Assembly (NCBI GenBank): GCA_029202405.1
Contig: CP119312.1
Coordinates: 997,001-1,061,000 of the forward strand
Source of the DNA: Candidatus Devosia phytovorans
Lineage (GTDB): Bacteria > Pseudomonadota > Alphaproteobacteria > Rhizobiales > Devosiaceae
Direction of reading: 5' to 3'
Length of the DNA stretch: 64,000 nt
In this document: positions 50,748 through 58,520 of the stretch, piece by piece
Numbering within the stretch: position 1 is the first letter of the stretch
How the letters are laid out: every line of letters starts with the position of its first letter
Notes under the pieces: generated by a model
What the model was told of the DNA's origin: nothing
Database searches by the model: none
The model's input: only the letters and a program-made list of their open reading frames with translations
Position numbers and translations under genes: made by a program

Positions 50748-50768
50748 TAGCAGACTGTTGGCATCGAG
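50748..50768. repeat. 21-base repeat shared with the GH2 promoter region
   Basis: TAGCAGACTGTTGGCATCGA here matches TAGCAGACTGTTAGCATCGA at 24071-24090 with one mismatch; the next base (G) matches as well. It lies 20 bases before the alpha/beta hydrolase start and could be a shared regulatory site. Confidence 0.4.
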
Positions 50769-50787
50769 AGCAGGATTTCGTCGCGCC

Positions 50788-51540
50788 ATGCAGTTCCAGT
50801 CGGATGGATTGAACCTCGCCTATCAAAGCTTCGGAGAGGGCAGGCCGGTGCTGTGCATTCATGGCTTTGCCTCGAGCGGCAAGGTGAACTGGATCGATAC
50901 CGGCTGGGTCGAGACGCTGGTCGGGGCGGGGTACCGCGCGATCGTGCTCGACAATCGCGGGCATGGGGAATCGGACAAGCCCTATGATACCGAGGCCTAC
51001 TATCCGCAGGTGATGGCGCATGACGCGCTGGCGCTGCTCGATCACCTGGGAATCGAGCGGGCGGCGGTGCTGGGCTATTCGATGGGTGCGCGGATCAGCG
51101 CCTTCCTCGCTTTCGAGCATGAAGAGAGAGTGGCGGCGGCGATCTTTGGCGGGATGGGGATGAACCTCATCAATGGGCTGAGCGATGGCAATGACATCAT
51201 CTCGGGGCTGCTGGCGCCATCGCTGGAAGGTCTGACGCATCCCACGGCGCGGCAGTTCCGCATCTTTGCCGACCATACCGGGGCCGACCGCGAGGCGCTG
51301 GCCGCCTGCATGGAGACATCGCGGGCACCAATGGCGCGGGCCGATGTGCGGCGGATCAATGTGCCGGTCCTCGTGGCAGTAGGCGAGGCCGATGAAATGG
51401 CCGGTCCGCCGGGACCGCTGGCCGAGCTGCTGCCACAGGGCGAGGCTTTCGTGATCCCTAAGCGCGACCACATGCGCGCGACGGGCGACAAGGCTTTCAA
51501 GGCGGCCGCACTGGCATTTCTGGGGAAGACTTTCGCCTGA
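50788..51540 (+). CDS. Alpha/beta hydrolase
   Basis: A 250-aa hydrolase, MQFQSDGLNLAYQSFGEGRP. The nucleophile elbow is LGYSMGARIS (Ser), the oxyanion strand VLCIHGFASSG, the acid in VGEADEM and the His in KRDHMRATG. Substrate unknown, probably an ester. The start at 50788 fits the fold; the frame is open further upstream but without similarity. It is followed after about 94 bases by cysE. Confidence 0.88.
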   Translation: MQFQSDGLNLAYQSFGEGRPVLCIHGFASSGKVNWIDTGWVETLVGAGYRAIVLDNRGHGESDKPYDTEAYYPQVMAHDALALLDHLGIERAAVLGYSMGARISAFLAFEHEERVAAAIFGGMGMNLINGLSDGNDIISGLLAPSLEGLTHPTARQFRIFADHTGADREALAACMETSRAPMARADVRRINVPVLVAVGEADEMAGPPGPLAELLPQGEAFVIPKRDHMRATGDKAFKAAALAFLGKTFA

Positions 51541-51633
51541 GTGAGGCGATCGTGAACCAAATCGCTTGTGCAGGCTTTGTTTTGGAGCACCAGATGTCTT
51601 ATATCGGTGTTTCTCGATAAAGCGGAGCCCGAG

Positions 51634-52470
51634 ATGTCGGCCAGCGCCAAGAAGTCAGCAGAACTCTCCACGGTCGATCCCGTCTGGGAGGCCGTGCGAG
51701 CCGGGGCCCGGCAGATCGTTGCCGATGAGCCATCGCTGGCGAACATGGCCGTCTCGGCGATACTCAACCACGACACGTTCGAGCAGGCCCTGGCGCATCG
51801 CCTGGCTGCCCGACTCGATCATGACGACGTGTCGGCTGACCTGATCCGCCAGGCTTTTGCAGAGACACTGGTCGACCATCCGGAAATCGGCATCAAGGCA
51901 CGCGTAGACCTGGCGGCCACGCTGGAGCGCGATCCGGCCTGCCACAGGGCGATCGAGCCGCTGCTCTATTTCAAGGGTTACCAGGCGATCCAGACGCATC
52001 GCTTTGCCCATGCCATGTTCATGGCGGGCCGTCGCGACTTCGGGCTCTATCTGCAGAGCCGGTCGAGCCAGGTGTTCCAGGTGGACATCAATCCCGCTGT
52101 CGTCATTGGCAAGGGCATCATGCTCGATCATGGTACGGGCCTCGTCATCGGCGAGACGGCGGTGGTGGGTGACAATGTCTCGATGCTGCAGAATGTGACG
52201 CTGGGGGGGACGGGAAAGTCGGACCAGGATCGTCATCCCAAGATCGGCAATGGCGTGCTCATCGGTGCCGGCGCCAAGGTGCTCGGCAATATCAAGATCG
52301 GCGATTGCTCGCGGATTGGCGCGGGATCGGTCGTGCTCAAGGAAGTGCCGCCGCGGGTGACCGTGGCGGGCGTGCCGGCCAAGGTGATCGGGGAAGCTGG
52401 CTGTGCACAGCCAGCTCTCGTCATGGACCAGATGATCCTCGTCCATGATCTGGCTTCGCCAAGCGATTGA
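51634..52470 (+). CDS. cysE: Serine O-acetyltransferase
   Basis: A 278-aa CysE, first step of cysteine synthesis from serine and acetyl-CoA. The N-terminal helical part is followed by the left-handed beta-helix repeats: VDINPAVVIGKGIMLDHGTG, VIGETAVVGDNVSMLQNVTL, GGTGKSDQDRHPKIGNGVLI and GAGSVVLKEVPP. Start at 51634 with a GCGGAG site. Confidence 0.95.
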   Translation: MSASAKKSAELSTVDPVWEAVRAGARQIVADEPSLANMAVSAILNHDTFEQALAHRLAARLDHDDVSADLIRQAFAETLVDHPEIGIKARVDLAATLERDPACHRAIEPLLYFKGYQAIQTHRFAHAMFMAGRRDFGLYLQSRSSQVFQVDINPAVVIGKGIMLDHGTGLVIGETAVVGDNVSMLQNVTLGGTGKSDQDRHPKIGNGVLIGAGAKVLGNIKIGDCSRIGAGSVVLKEVPPRVTVAGVPAKVIGEAGCAQPALVMDQMILVHDLASPSD

Positions 52471-52581
52471 GGGCAAGACCGGCCGGCAGGTTCTCACCGC
52501 TAAAATGCCACCCGTGAGGGGTTGTGCGCGTTGTGCTTGTGACTAGATTGCCGGCTCAACCAAACCAGCAGGACATTCCCA

Positions 52582-52800
52582 GTGAACCATCCCGAGATCA
52601 TCAAGCTGCAGAAGTTCCTGCAACTCAAATTCAACAACAAGAACATCGACGTGCGCCCGCGTCCCAAGCTCAATGATTCCGTCGAGGTCTTCATCGGCGA
52701 CGAGTCGATCGGGCTGATCCATGCGGACGACGAGGACGGCGACAAGTCCTACATCTTCAATATGTCGATCCTCGATATCGACCTGGATGAGGTCAGCTGA
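52582..52800 (+). CDS. DUF3126 family protein
   Basis: A 72-aa protein, GTG start, MNHPEIIKLQKFLQLKFNNK, with VRPRPKLNDSVEVFIGDESI and GLIHADDEDGDKSYIFNMSI. It matches the DUF3126 family, which regularly sits beside cysE in alphaproteobacteria. Function unknown. A terminator follows. Confidence 0.88.
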   Translation: MNHPEIIKLQKFLQLKFNNKNIDVRPRPKLNDSVEVFIGDESIGLIHADDEDGDKSYIFNMSILDIDLDEVS

Positions 52801-52828
52801 GGCGCTTCTGCTTCAGGTGACGAGTTTG

Positions 52829-52860
52829 AAAAATCCCCTGCGTGAGCGGGGGATTTTTGT
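52829..52860 (+). terminator. Terminator of the DUF3126 gene
   Basis: AAAAATCCCC and GGGGGATTTTT arms around a GC-rich loop, with a T-rich tail. Confidence 0.88.
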
Positions 52861-52890
52861 TTTTTGGGGGCGGCGAAGGTGAGTCTTAGC

Positions 52891-53012
52891 GGGTACCCCC
52901 ACCTAACCTCCCCCTGATAGGGGGAGGGATCCGGCCGGTGGCTTGGGCGGCATAGTGCCACAAACTCGATCAGTCCCTCCCCCTATCAGGGGGAGGTTAG
53001 GTGGGGGTATCC
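52891..53012. repeat. Inverted pair of a palindromic repeat upstream of DUF559
   Basis: Copy one (52891-52929) and copy two (52974-53012) are near-perfect inverted copies of a 39-base unit (38 of 39 match). Each contains the CTCCCCCTGATAGGGGGAG hairpin and an outer CACCTAAC arm. They lie just before the DUF559 gene. Confidence 0.85.
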
Positions 53013-53043
53013 TCTTGGCAACAATCTTCTGTGGGCCAAAGCG

Positions 53044-53421
53044 ATGCAGAACAATCCGTTTGCGCGTGAGATGCGGAGTGATCCGACGCCAGCCGAGAGG
53101 GAATTTTGGACGCTACTATTACCGTTTCGGGAGAATGGTTGGCACATCAGGCGGCAAGCGCCGATTGGGTCGTTCGTCGTCGATTTCGTGTGCAAGCGGA
53201 TCGGTGTCATTTTCGAGATCGACGGTGAAACCCACTACATCGACGGGGCTGCGGAGAAGGACGCAGCACGGACGGCGTATCTTGCTAGCCGGGGCTATCG
53301 TGTTGTGCGCTTCACCAATGATGAGGTTCTGCGAGAAAGCGACGGGGTCTATTGGGAGTTGATGGACCTGTTCGGGGACCCTGCCGAGGGGTGGGCAGTT
53401 CCTGAGAATTGGCAGAAGTAG
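53044..53421 (+). CDS. DUF559/Vsr-like endonuclease-domain protein
   Basis: A 125-aa protein with the DUF559 motifs: MRSDPTPAEREFWTLL, RQAPIGSFVVDFVCKRIGVI and FEIDGETH, and YRVVRFTNDEVL. Asp47, Glu58 and Asp60 could be PD-(D/E)xK-type catalytic residues. DUF559 proteins resemble the Vsr mismatch endonuclease but are unproven as nucleases. It is bracketed by repeats and likely mobile. It starts 31 bases after the second repeat copy. Confidence 0.85.
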   Translation: MQNNPFAREMRSDPTPAEREFWTLLLPFRENGWHIRRQAPIGSFVVDFVCKRIGVIFEIDGETHYIDGAAEKDAARTAYLASRGYRVVRFTNDEVLRESDGVYWELMDLFGDPAEGWAVPENWQK

Positions 53422-53439
53422 CGAAGACGAGTCTTTGCT

Positions 53440-53479
53440 GGGTACCCCCTCCTAACCTCCCCCTGATAAGGGGGAGGGA
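53440..53479. repeat. Direct copy of the repeat downstream of DUF559
   Basis: A third copy of the palindromic unit, in the same orientation as the first; the word GAGTCTT also precedes both copies (52881 and 53430). It lies 18 bases after the DUF559 stop. Confidence 0.82.
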
Positions 53480-53519
53480 TCATATCGTGGCTCCCTGTCA
53501 TCGAACCCTGCGGCAAGTG

Positions 53520-54206
53520 CTACGACCAAGCACCAATGACGCTTAGCCACTTCTCCATCTCCGCATCGAAGTCACGCCAGGATTGGAGGAGTTTGGTGTC
53601 GAAGGTGTAGATGGCGGCGATGCCGCTGGGCAGGTAGACCGTGCGGACGCATTGGGCCGGGGCGTCGGGGGCAAGGGGCGCCTGGCATTTGGCGACGAAG
53701 GGATTGGGGGAGAGGGCGTCGTACCAGATGGCTTCGCCCTGGTAGCCTTCGGTGGCCTGCATGGGCTTGCCGACGAGGCCCGGGACGCCGTCGAGCGTGT
53801 CGCTGTCGAATTGATGAAGGTAGACCCGATCGAGCAGGCTGGCGCTGGTGCGGGCGCTGCTACGGGGAACGAGGGTGACAGAGACCGGTGCGGGGTCTTG
53901 GTCACCGACCTCAAAGAGAATGCGCAGGTCGATCTGGTTGGTGAAGCCATCGCGGATCTGTTCGCCATAGCGGAACCAGGATGCAGGAATCGAGAGTTCG
54001 CGGCCGGCGATGGTCTGCTGCACCGGATCGGAATCGGTGAGACTGGGCGGGGGCACGGTGTCGCGGCGGCCCAGTTCGTCGACGAGATAGGCGGCACCGA
54101 CGGCCAGAAGCAACACCAGCACGGCGATGGATGCCAGGTTGAAGCCCAGCGAAGATGGGCCGGGACGCCCTGATTGCGGCGCCGAATGTGAGCTCAGTTC
54201 CGCCAT
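53520..54206 (-). CDS. Membrane-anchored periplasmic hypothetical protein
   Basis: A 228-aa protein with one N-terminal membrane segment (FNLASIAVLVLLLAVGAAYL) and a large periplasmic part containing SWFRYGEQIRDGFTNQIDLR and a late CQAPLAPDAPAQCVRT that may form a disulfide. No family recognised. It is monocistronic; its 3' end is close to the DUF559 repeat. Confidence 0.68.
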   Translation of the reverse strand: MAELSSHSAPQSGRPGPSSLGFNLASIAVLVLLLAVGAAYLVDELGRRDTVPPPSLTDSDPVQQTIAGRELSIPASWFRYGEQIRDGFTNQIDLRILFEVGDQDPAPVSVTLVPRSSARTSASLLDRVYLHQFDSDTLDGVPGLVGKPMQATEGYQGEAIWYDALSPNPFVAKCQAPLAPDAPAQCVRTVYLPSGIAAIYTFDTKLLQSWRDFDAEMEKWLSVIGAWS

Positions 54207-54309
54207 TAACCAGATTCGCCGAGGGCAGGTGACAGGTCATCAGGCAGGCAATATGCTTAATGAAGGGTTAATGACAGCGCCGCGGCGCGTGAGTGGCGGG
54301 ACGGACAGG

Positions 54310-54630
54310 ATGACCAAGGAACTGCTGGCGGCGGCTTTTTGTATGGGCGTAGGTCTTTGCATCGCAGGCGCGGGGACGCATTTCTATCAGTGGATTGCCA
54401 AGCAGCAGGCCATGCTGCGCTATGACGGCAAGACCTTCATGGGTTCGATGGGGCATCTGGGGATGAGCTTCCTCTGCGGTCCCTACATCATGCTGCAGAT
54501 GGGCTGGCAGCATGAAGAGGACGGTACCATTTCGATGACCTCGGCGCTGGTCTCAGCCATGGTCGCGTTCAGCTGGGCATTTCTCACCGGCCTGCTGATC
54601 CTCGGAGCGTATGTGCTGGCGGTTTTATAG
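54310..54630 (+). CDS. Small membrane protein (possibly DUF6949)
   Basis: A 106-aa protein with three hydrophobic stretches: ELLAAAFCMGVGLCIAGAG, GHLGMSFLCGPYIMLQMG and FSWAFLTGLLILGAYVLA. It resembles a small membrane family in Hyphomicrobiales; the DUF6949 label is from memory and unproven. The start at 54310 lies right before the first helix; an upstream ATG at 54271 is possible. Confidence 0.6.
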   Translation: MTKELLAAAFCMGVGLCIAGAGTHFYQWIAKQQAMLRYDGKTFMGSMGHLGMSFLCGPYIMLQMGWQHEEDGTISMTSALVSAMVAFSWAFLTGLLILGAYVLAVL

Positions 54631-54684
54631 TTCAGCTTCTGCATCAGAATCCGCCGCACCGGCGAAGTCACTGAAAGCAAAAGC

Positions 54685-54722
54685 AATGAGGCCAGCTTCG
54701 CTTGCGCGAGGCTGGCCTCATT
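54685..54722. terminator. Bidirectional terminator hairpin
   Basis: AATGAGGCCAGC and GCTGGCCTCATT form a perfect 12-bp stem between convergent genes. Confidence 0.8.
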
Positions 54723-54801
54723 CATCAGACCCCTATCAGGGTAGACTGAGCCGAAGCTCGGGCGGGGACTGGAAGACTGGGTGACCCGATGGCCACCCGT
54801 A

Positions 54802-55434
54802 TTACTTGATGGCGGCGGTGATGGTGACGGTGTCGCGGGTTTCGACCATGTCGACCCACTGGCCGGCATTGGCCTGGGACTGGCGCTTGACGTAGACGTA
54901 GGGCGTGTCGCTCCACAGCTCGACCGAGCCGACCTGGTTGTCGAGGACGAGGTCGCCGCGATCAGTGCGGACGACGAGGACGGCGTGGCCTTCGCCATTG
55001 AGCTGCTTGACCACCGAGATCAGCAGGGCGCTGGCGGGCCAGCCGGCGTTGATCAGGTGGCGGCGCTTTTCGAGGACATAGTCTTCGCAATCGCCATAGC
55101 CGTTGGGATAGGTCCAGAATTCTTCTGTCTGGTAGAGATCCTGATCGGTGACGGGGGTCACGGTCTGGTTCACATAGGCATTGATGTTGAGCAGCTCGCC
55201 CCAGAGGCGCTCGTCGAGCGAGATGGCGTCGACGACCTGCTTGTGGGGGGCGCATTCCTGCGGGCGGGTCTTGCAGAATTCCATGTGGCCCACCGGGATG
55301 GAGGTGGGGGCGGTGCCGGCCTGGATATAGGCGACATTGGTGAAATCCAGCGCCTGGGCGGGGGCCGCGATGGCGGCGAGGGCCAGAATGGCTCCCATCA
55401 ACGCTTTGCGCAGACCCTTGTTGTTCGATGACAT
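54802..55434 (-). CDS. Transglutaminase-like cysteine peptidase (BTLCP)
   Basis: A 210-aa secreted protein with a signal peptide to about Ala28. The triad is Cys116 in YGDCEDYV, His150 in GHAVLVVR and Asp165 in LVLDNQVG, as in the bacterial transglutaminase-like cysteine peptidases (BTLCP family, relatives of LapG). LapG-like enzymes cleave large adhesins under c-di-GMP control; a LapD partner is not seen here. It is near PilZ and PAS_5 genes. Confidence 0.88.
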   Translation of the reverse strand: MSSNNKGLRKALMGAILALAAIAAPAQALDFTNVAYIQAGTAPTSIPVGHMEFCKTRPQECAPHKQVVDAISLDERLWGELLNINAYVNQTVTPVTDQDLYQTEEFWTYPNGYGDCEDYVLEKRRHLINAGWPASALLISVVKQLNGEGHAVLVVRTDRGDLVLDNQVGSVELWSDTPYVYVKRQSQANAGQWVDMVETRDTVTITAAIK

Positions 55435-55575
55435 TGTGTAGTCTCCCTGATGGAGACGACACTAGGAGGGGCGAATTAGGGGGCTCGGAAAAACAAGACG
55501 TACATTTGATGCAAGTTTTATCGAGTGGATTCAGCCAGGATTAACCATACGGATCAGGGGCTTGGCTGGAACGGC

Positions 55576-56070
55576 TCAGCGCTGGATTCCGGCGAGCACG
55601 CTCTCGTAGAGAGCGTCGTCCTGGCCGGCGCCCTTGCGGCACTGTTTGGAGCCGATGTGGAAGGCGGCGATCCGGGCAAGTGCGGGCGAGGAGTAGCTGA
55701 AGGTCTTTTCGCTGACCTGGCCGGGGTCGCTATGCCAGTTCTGGTGGTGGGCGATGATGTTGCGGCCATTGGAGTCGACGGCGATGACGGTGACGCAGAC
55801 GTGGTCGTCGTCGGTCGGTGACCTATTGGTCAGGCGCTGGGTGAGGGTGAGATGGCCCGTGCCCAAATCCATGGAAATGGCGATGTCGACCCACTGGTCG
55901 CGCTTCCAGTCCCACTTCTGGTGATAGAGCGGGCAGACGGTGGTGGTGCCGTCGCTGTCGCAGTTGTCGCTGACGATCTGCTTCCAGGCGTAATCGGTCC
56001 AGTCGGCACGACCGTCGGCATAGGCGGGGGTGGCGAGGAGGAGGACAGCAAGTGCGAAAAGTCGGAGCAT
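55576..56070 (-). CDS. Secreted hypothetical protein, 164 aa
   Basis: A 164-aa protein with a signal peptide (MLRLFALAVLLLATPAYA) and three Cys in the mature part (NCDSDGTTTVC and SKQC). No known domain. It lies between the BTLCP and PilZ genes in the same direction. Confidence 0.7.
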   Translation of the reverse strand: MLRLFALAVLLLATPAYADGRADWTDYAWKQIVSDNCDSDGTTTVCPLYHQKWDWKRDQWVDIAISMDLGTGHLTLTQRLTNRSPTDDDHVCVTVIAVDSNGRNIIAHHQNWHSDPGQVSEKTFSYSSPALARIAAFHIGSKQCRKGAGQDDALYESVLAGIQR

Positions 56071-56112
56071 CGGGAATCCGCGGATGAACGGTCAAGGCAC
56101 GCGGAGCGTGCC

Positions 56113-56745
56113 TCAGTTCATTCGCAGATTCTGCTGGATGACCGTGAGCATTTCCTGGGCGGAGGCGAATTCGACGGCGACGCCGTTCTGGAAGTGGCGG
56201 ACGACGCGGGCGCGCATGCGGCCGAGGGTCACCGGCGTACCCATGGCCGGGCGGACGTCGAGTTCGATGGCGGCGCCGGAGAGCGAGATGTCGATGATCT
56301 TGCAATTGTAGCGGCGGCCATCGTCGAGGACGACGGTGGAATGGCGGATGTCGGGGACGACGCGCTCGTGGCGGCGATCCTCGGGGAGGTTGAGGACATC
56401 CTTGTTGGCCAGCCAGGTGAGCTGAGCCGCCATCTTGTCACGCTTGCGCGGGCTGGCGGCGATATCCATGATGAAACCGCCTTCGACCTGACTGAGGATA
56501 GTGCCCTCGATGCGGCCGATATGGTCGATATAGGCGATGACGCGTTCGCCGTCATTGCCGGGCACCGGCACGATGATCAGCGCGTCGCCAGGCGACATCT
56601 CGAGAACCTGGCAGGGAAATTCGCGGCGATCGGCCAGCATATAGCGGCCCAGTACAGACACATGGACGCGCTGGAACTTGCTCTCGTCGGCACGCGTGCG
56701 CGCCGGAGCGATGAACCGTTGCGAAGGAAGGTCGTCACTCAGCAT
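56113..56745 (-). CDS. PilZ domain protein, probable c-di-GMP receptor
   Basis: A 210-aa protein with a C-terminal PilZ domain. The c-di-GMP-binding motif RRHERV is followed by CKIIDISLSGAAIEL, the D/NxSxxG pattern. An N-terminal part (RVHVSVLGRYML, CQVLEMSPGDALI) looks like a second, degenerate PilZ. It likely reads c-di-GMP. It is near the BTLCP gene. Start at 56745; a TTG at 56760 is possible. Confidence 0.85.
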   Translation of the reverse strand: MLSDDLPSQRFIAPARTRADESKFQRVHVSVLGRYMLADRREFPCQVLEMSPGDALIIVPVPGNDGERVIAYIDHIGRIEGTILSQVEGGFIMDIAASPRKRDKMAAQLTWLANKDVLNLPEDRRHERVVPDIRHSTVVLDDGRRYNCKIIDISLSGAAIELDVRPAMGTPVTLGRMRARVVRHFQNGVAVEFASAQEMLTVIQQNLRMN

Positions 56746-56941
56746 CTGCCGAACCGCCAAAGACTTAAATTACCTTCACAGGCTAGCGGGTCTTAGTTAA
56801 CGCAAAGTGTTTGTGGGCTGCGATCGGCGCAGTTCAAACCTGCGCAGATCGGCAGGATTTGTTTAGAATACAAAGGGCTAAGTAGTATTCCGTAATCGCC
56901 CTGCCAGATAAAAATCCGGCAAGGGCAATACTTTGGATCGG

Positions 56942-57595
56942 TTACTGGCGGCCGCCATCGATCACGGCGAGATGCGCGTAGCGGCGCGCGCTGCGGCCAA
57001 AGACGACGGCGGGGATGCCGGCAGGGCTGTGGCTGGCGGTGAAGACCGTGTCGTTGACGACGCTGGCTTCCACTTCGCGGACCGAATCCTGCATGGCGAT
57101 ATCGTCAGGCCAGATCAGGCGCAGGCCGGTGATGCGCTGTTCCATGATGGGCTGCACGCCAAGCCAATAGGGCTCATCGAGGGCCGTCATGGCGCCGAGC
57201 AGGCGCGTATGGGTCGAGCCATTGTGGCGCAGCGGCATGAGGATGGTCTCAAAGGTCACCTTAGTGTGCAGGGCCGTGGTGCCCTGGAAGGTGACGAGGG
57301 CCACGGCGTGGTCTTCGGTCACGGCGCGCAGCAGGGTTTCCATCGCGTCATTGTCGCGCTGGTGCCACAGGGCAGAGAAGGAGCGGCCCTTGAGTTCGCG
57401 GCAATAGGAGGTGCAGAGATGGCTGCCAGCGAGACGGAAGGAAAACCTGTCGTTCTCGTCGAGCTCGAGGATGAAAGTATTGGCCAGGGCTTCGCGAATC
57501 TTGGTCGGATCAATGTCCTTCCGATCGGGCGCACTGCGCGAACCGCGGATGGAGTTCCAGTATTCGTAGAGCGTCCTGGTGCTTGGCTTTTGCAT
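56942..57595 (-). CDS. PAS_5 domain protein
   Basis: A 217-aa protein, MQKPSTRTLYEYWNSIRGSR. The YWNSIRGSRSAPDRKDIDP start and FILELDENDRFSFRLAGSHL are typical of the PAS_5 (DUF1217-like) alphaproteobacterial family, with one PAS-type fold and no output domain. It probably senses a small ligand or partner. It precedes the PilZ gene in the same direction with 196 bases between, which hold only a weak hairpin near 56898-56926. Confidence 0.85.
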   Translation of the reverse strand: MQKPSTRTLYEYWNSIRGSRSAPDRKDIDPTKIREALANTFILELDENDRFSFRLAGSHLCTSYCRELKGRSFSALWHQRDNDAMETLLRAVTEDHAVALVTFQGTTALHTKVTFETILMPLRHNGSTHTRLLGAMTALDEPYWLGVQPIMEQRITGLRLIWPDDIAMQDSVREVEASVVNDTVFTASHSPAGIPAVVFGRSARRYAHLAVIDGGRQ

Positions 57596-57777
57596 TGTGT
57601 TCGTGACCCGCTAAACAGAAGCGGGCGCTCTCCCCATGGAGCACAACCGCCGCGGGCTGACATTGACAAAAGCGGCGTCCAAAAGCGCCTTTAAAGGTTA
57701 AGTAAGGTTAACGCGGTTGGGGCCGTGTGGATAAGAAGAGCGTAAGGCGCAGGACGCCGAAGAGTCGGAGCGAAGTG

Positions 57778-58512
57778 ATGAGTGAACAAGGTGAAACGCC
57801 CGAAAATCCGGCACCGGCAGGGCGTGAACCAATTTTCCTTTTGCCGGGGGCAGTTAGCGCCCTGATCGGGGTGTTCGTCGCCATTCACCTCGCATCAACC
57901 CTGGTTCTTAACCAGGAGGGTTATTTCCAGCTGATCTTCTGGTTCGCGTTTCAACCGCTCAGAATCGTCGCGGCGCCAGAGGATTGGTCGCTGGCGATAC
58001 CGCTGATCTGGACGCCGTTCAGCCACGCCTTCCTGCATGGCGGGTGGGAGCATCTGCTGGTCAATTCGGCATGGTTTGCGATCTTTGCGACGCCGGTGGC
58101 GCGGCGCTATGGGGCGGGGCCGATGCTGGCGATTTTCCTGCTGTCGGCAGCGGGTGGCGCGGCGCTGTTTGCCGCGACAACGCTGATGTCGGGGTCATAC
58201 ATGATCGGCGCGTCGGGTGGCGTGGCCGGGCTGACCGGGGCGGCGGTGCGGTTCATCTTCCAGCCGGTGCTGGTGGCAAACCATCCCGAGACGGGCGAGC
58301 GGATCATGCTCGGGCGCAAGCTCGCCGGGTTTGGTGACTTGTGGCGGGACAATCGCGCGCGGTTTTTCATCCTGATCTGGGTGGTGCTGAATGCCGCCGT
58401 GCCCCTGCTGCCCATGGTGACCGGCGTTGCCATGTCAGTCGCCTGGCAGGCGCATCTGGGCGGATTTCTGACCGGACTGCTGATCGTGGGGCTGTTCGAG
58501 CGGCGGTCTTAA
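57778..58512 (+). CDS. Rhomboid family intramembrane serine protease
   Basis: A 244-aa membrane protein with about six helices. The catalytic serine is in GASGGVAGL (Ser146) and the His in WQAHLGGFL (His226), the rhomboid dyad. HGGWEHLLVNSAWFAIFA is another family block. It cleaves membrane proteins within the membrane. Its stop lies inside a hairpin (58501-58518) shared with the convergent opgC gene. Confidence 0.9.
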   Translation: MSEQGETPENPAPAGREPIFLLPGAVSALIGVFVAIHLASTLVLNQEGYFQLIFWFAFQPLRIVAAPEDWSLAIPLIWTPFSHAFLHGGWEHLLVNSAWFAIFATPVARRYGAGPMLAIFLLSAAGGAALFAATTLMSGSYMIGASGGVAGLTGAAVRFIFQPVLVANHPETGERIMLGRKLAGFGDLWRDNRARFFILIWVVLNAAVPLLPMVTGVAMSVAWQAHLGGFLTGLLIVGLFERRS

Positions 58513-58518
58513 CCGCCG
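58501..58518. terminator. Hairpin over the rhomboid stop codon
   Basis: CGGCGGT and ACCGCCG form a perfect 7-bp stem with a CTTA loop, including the rhomboid TAA and lying 3 bases before the opgC stop. Probably a shared terminator. Confidence 0.55.
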
Positions 58519-58520
58519 CG

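Noticed and set aside
52891..53012. Possible CRISPR array
   Set aside because: The repeats are inverted, only three copies occur, and there are no regular spacers or cas genes.
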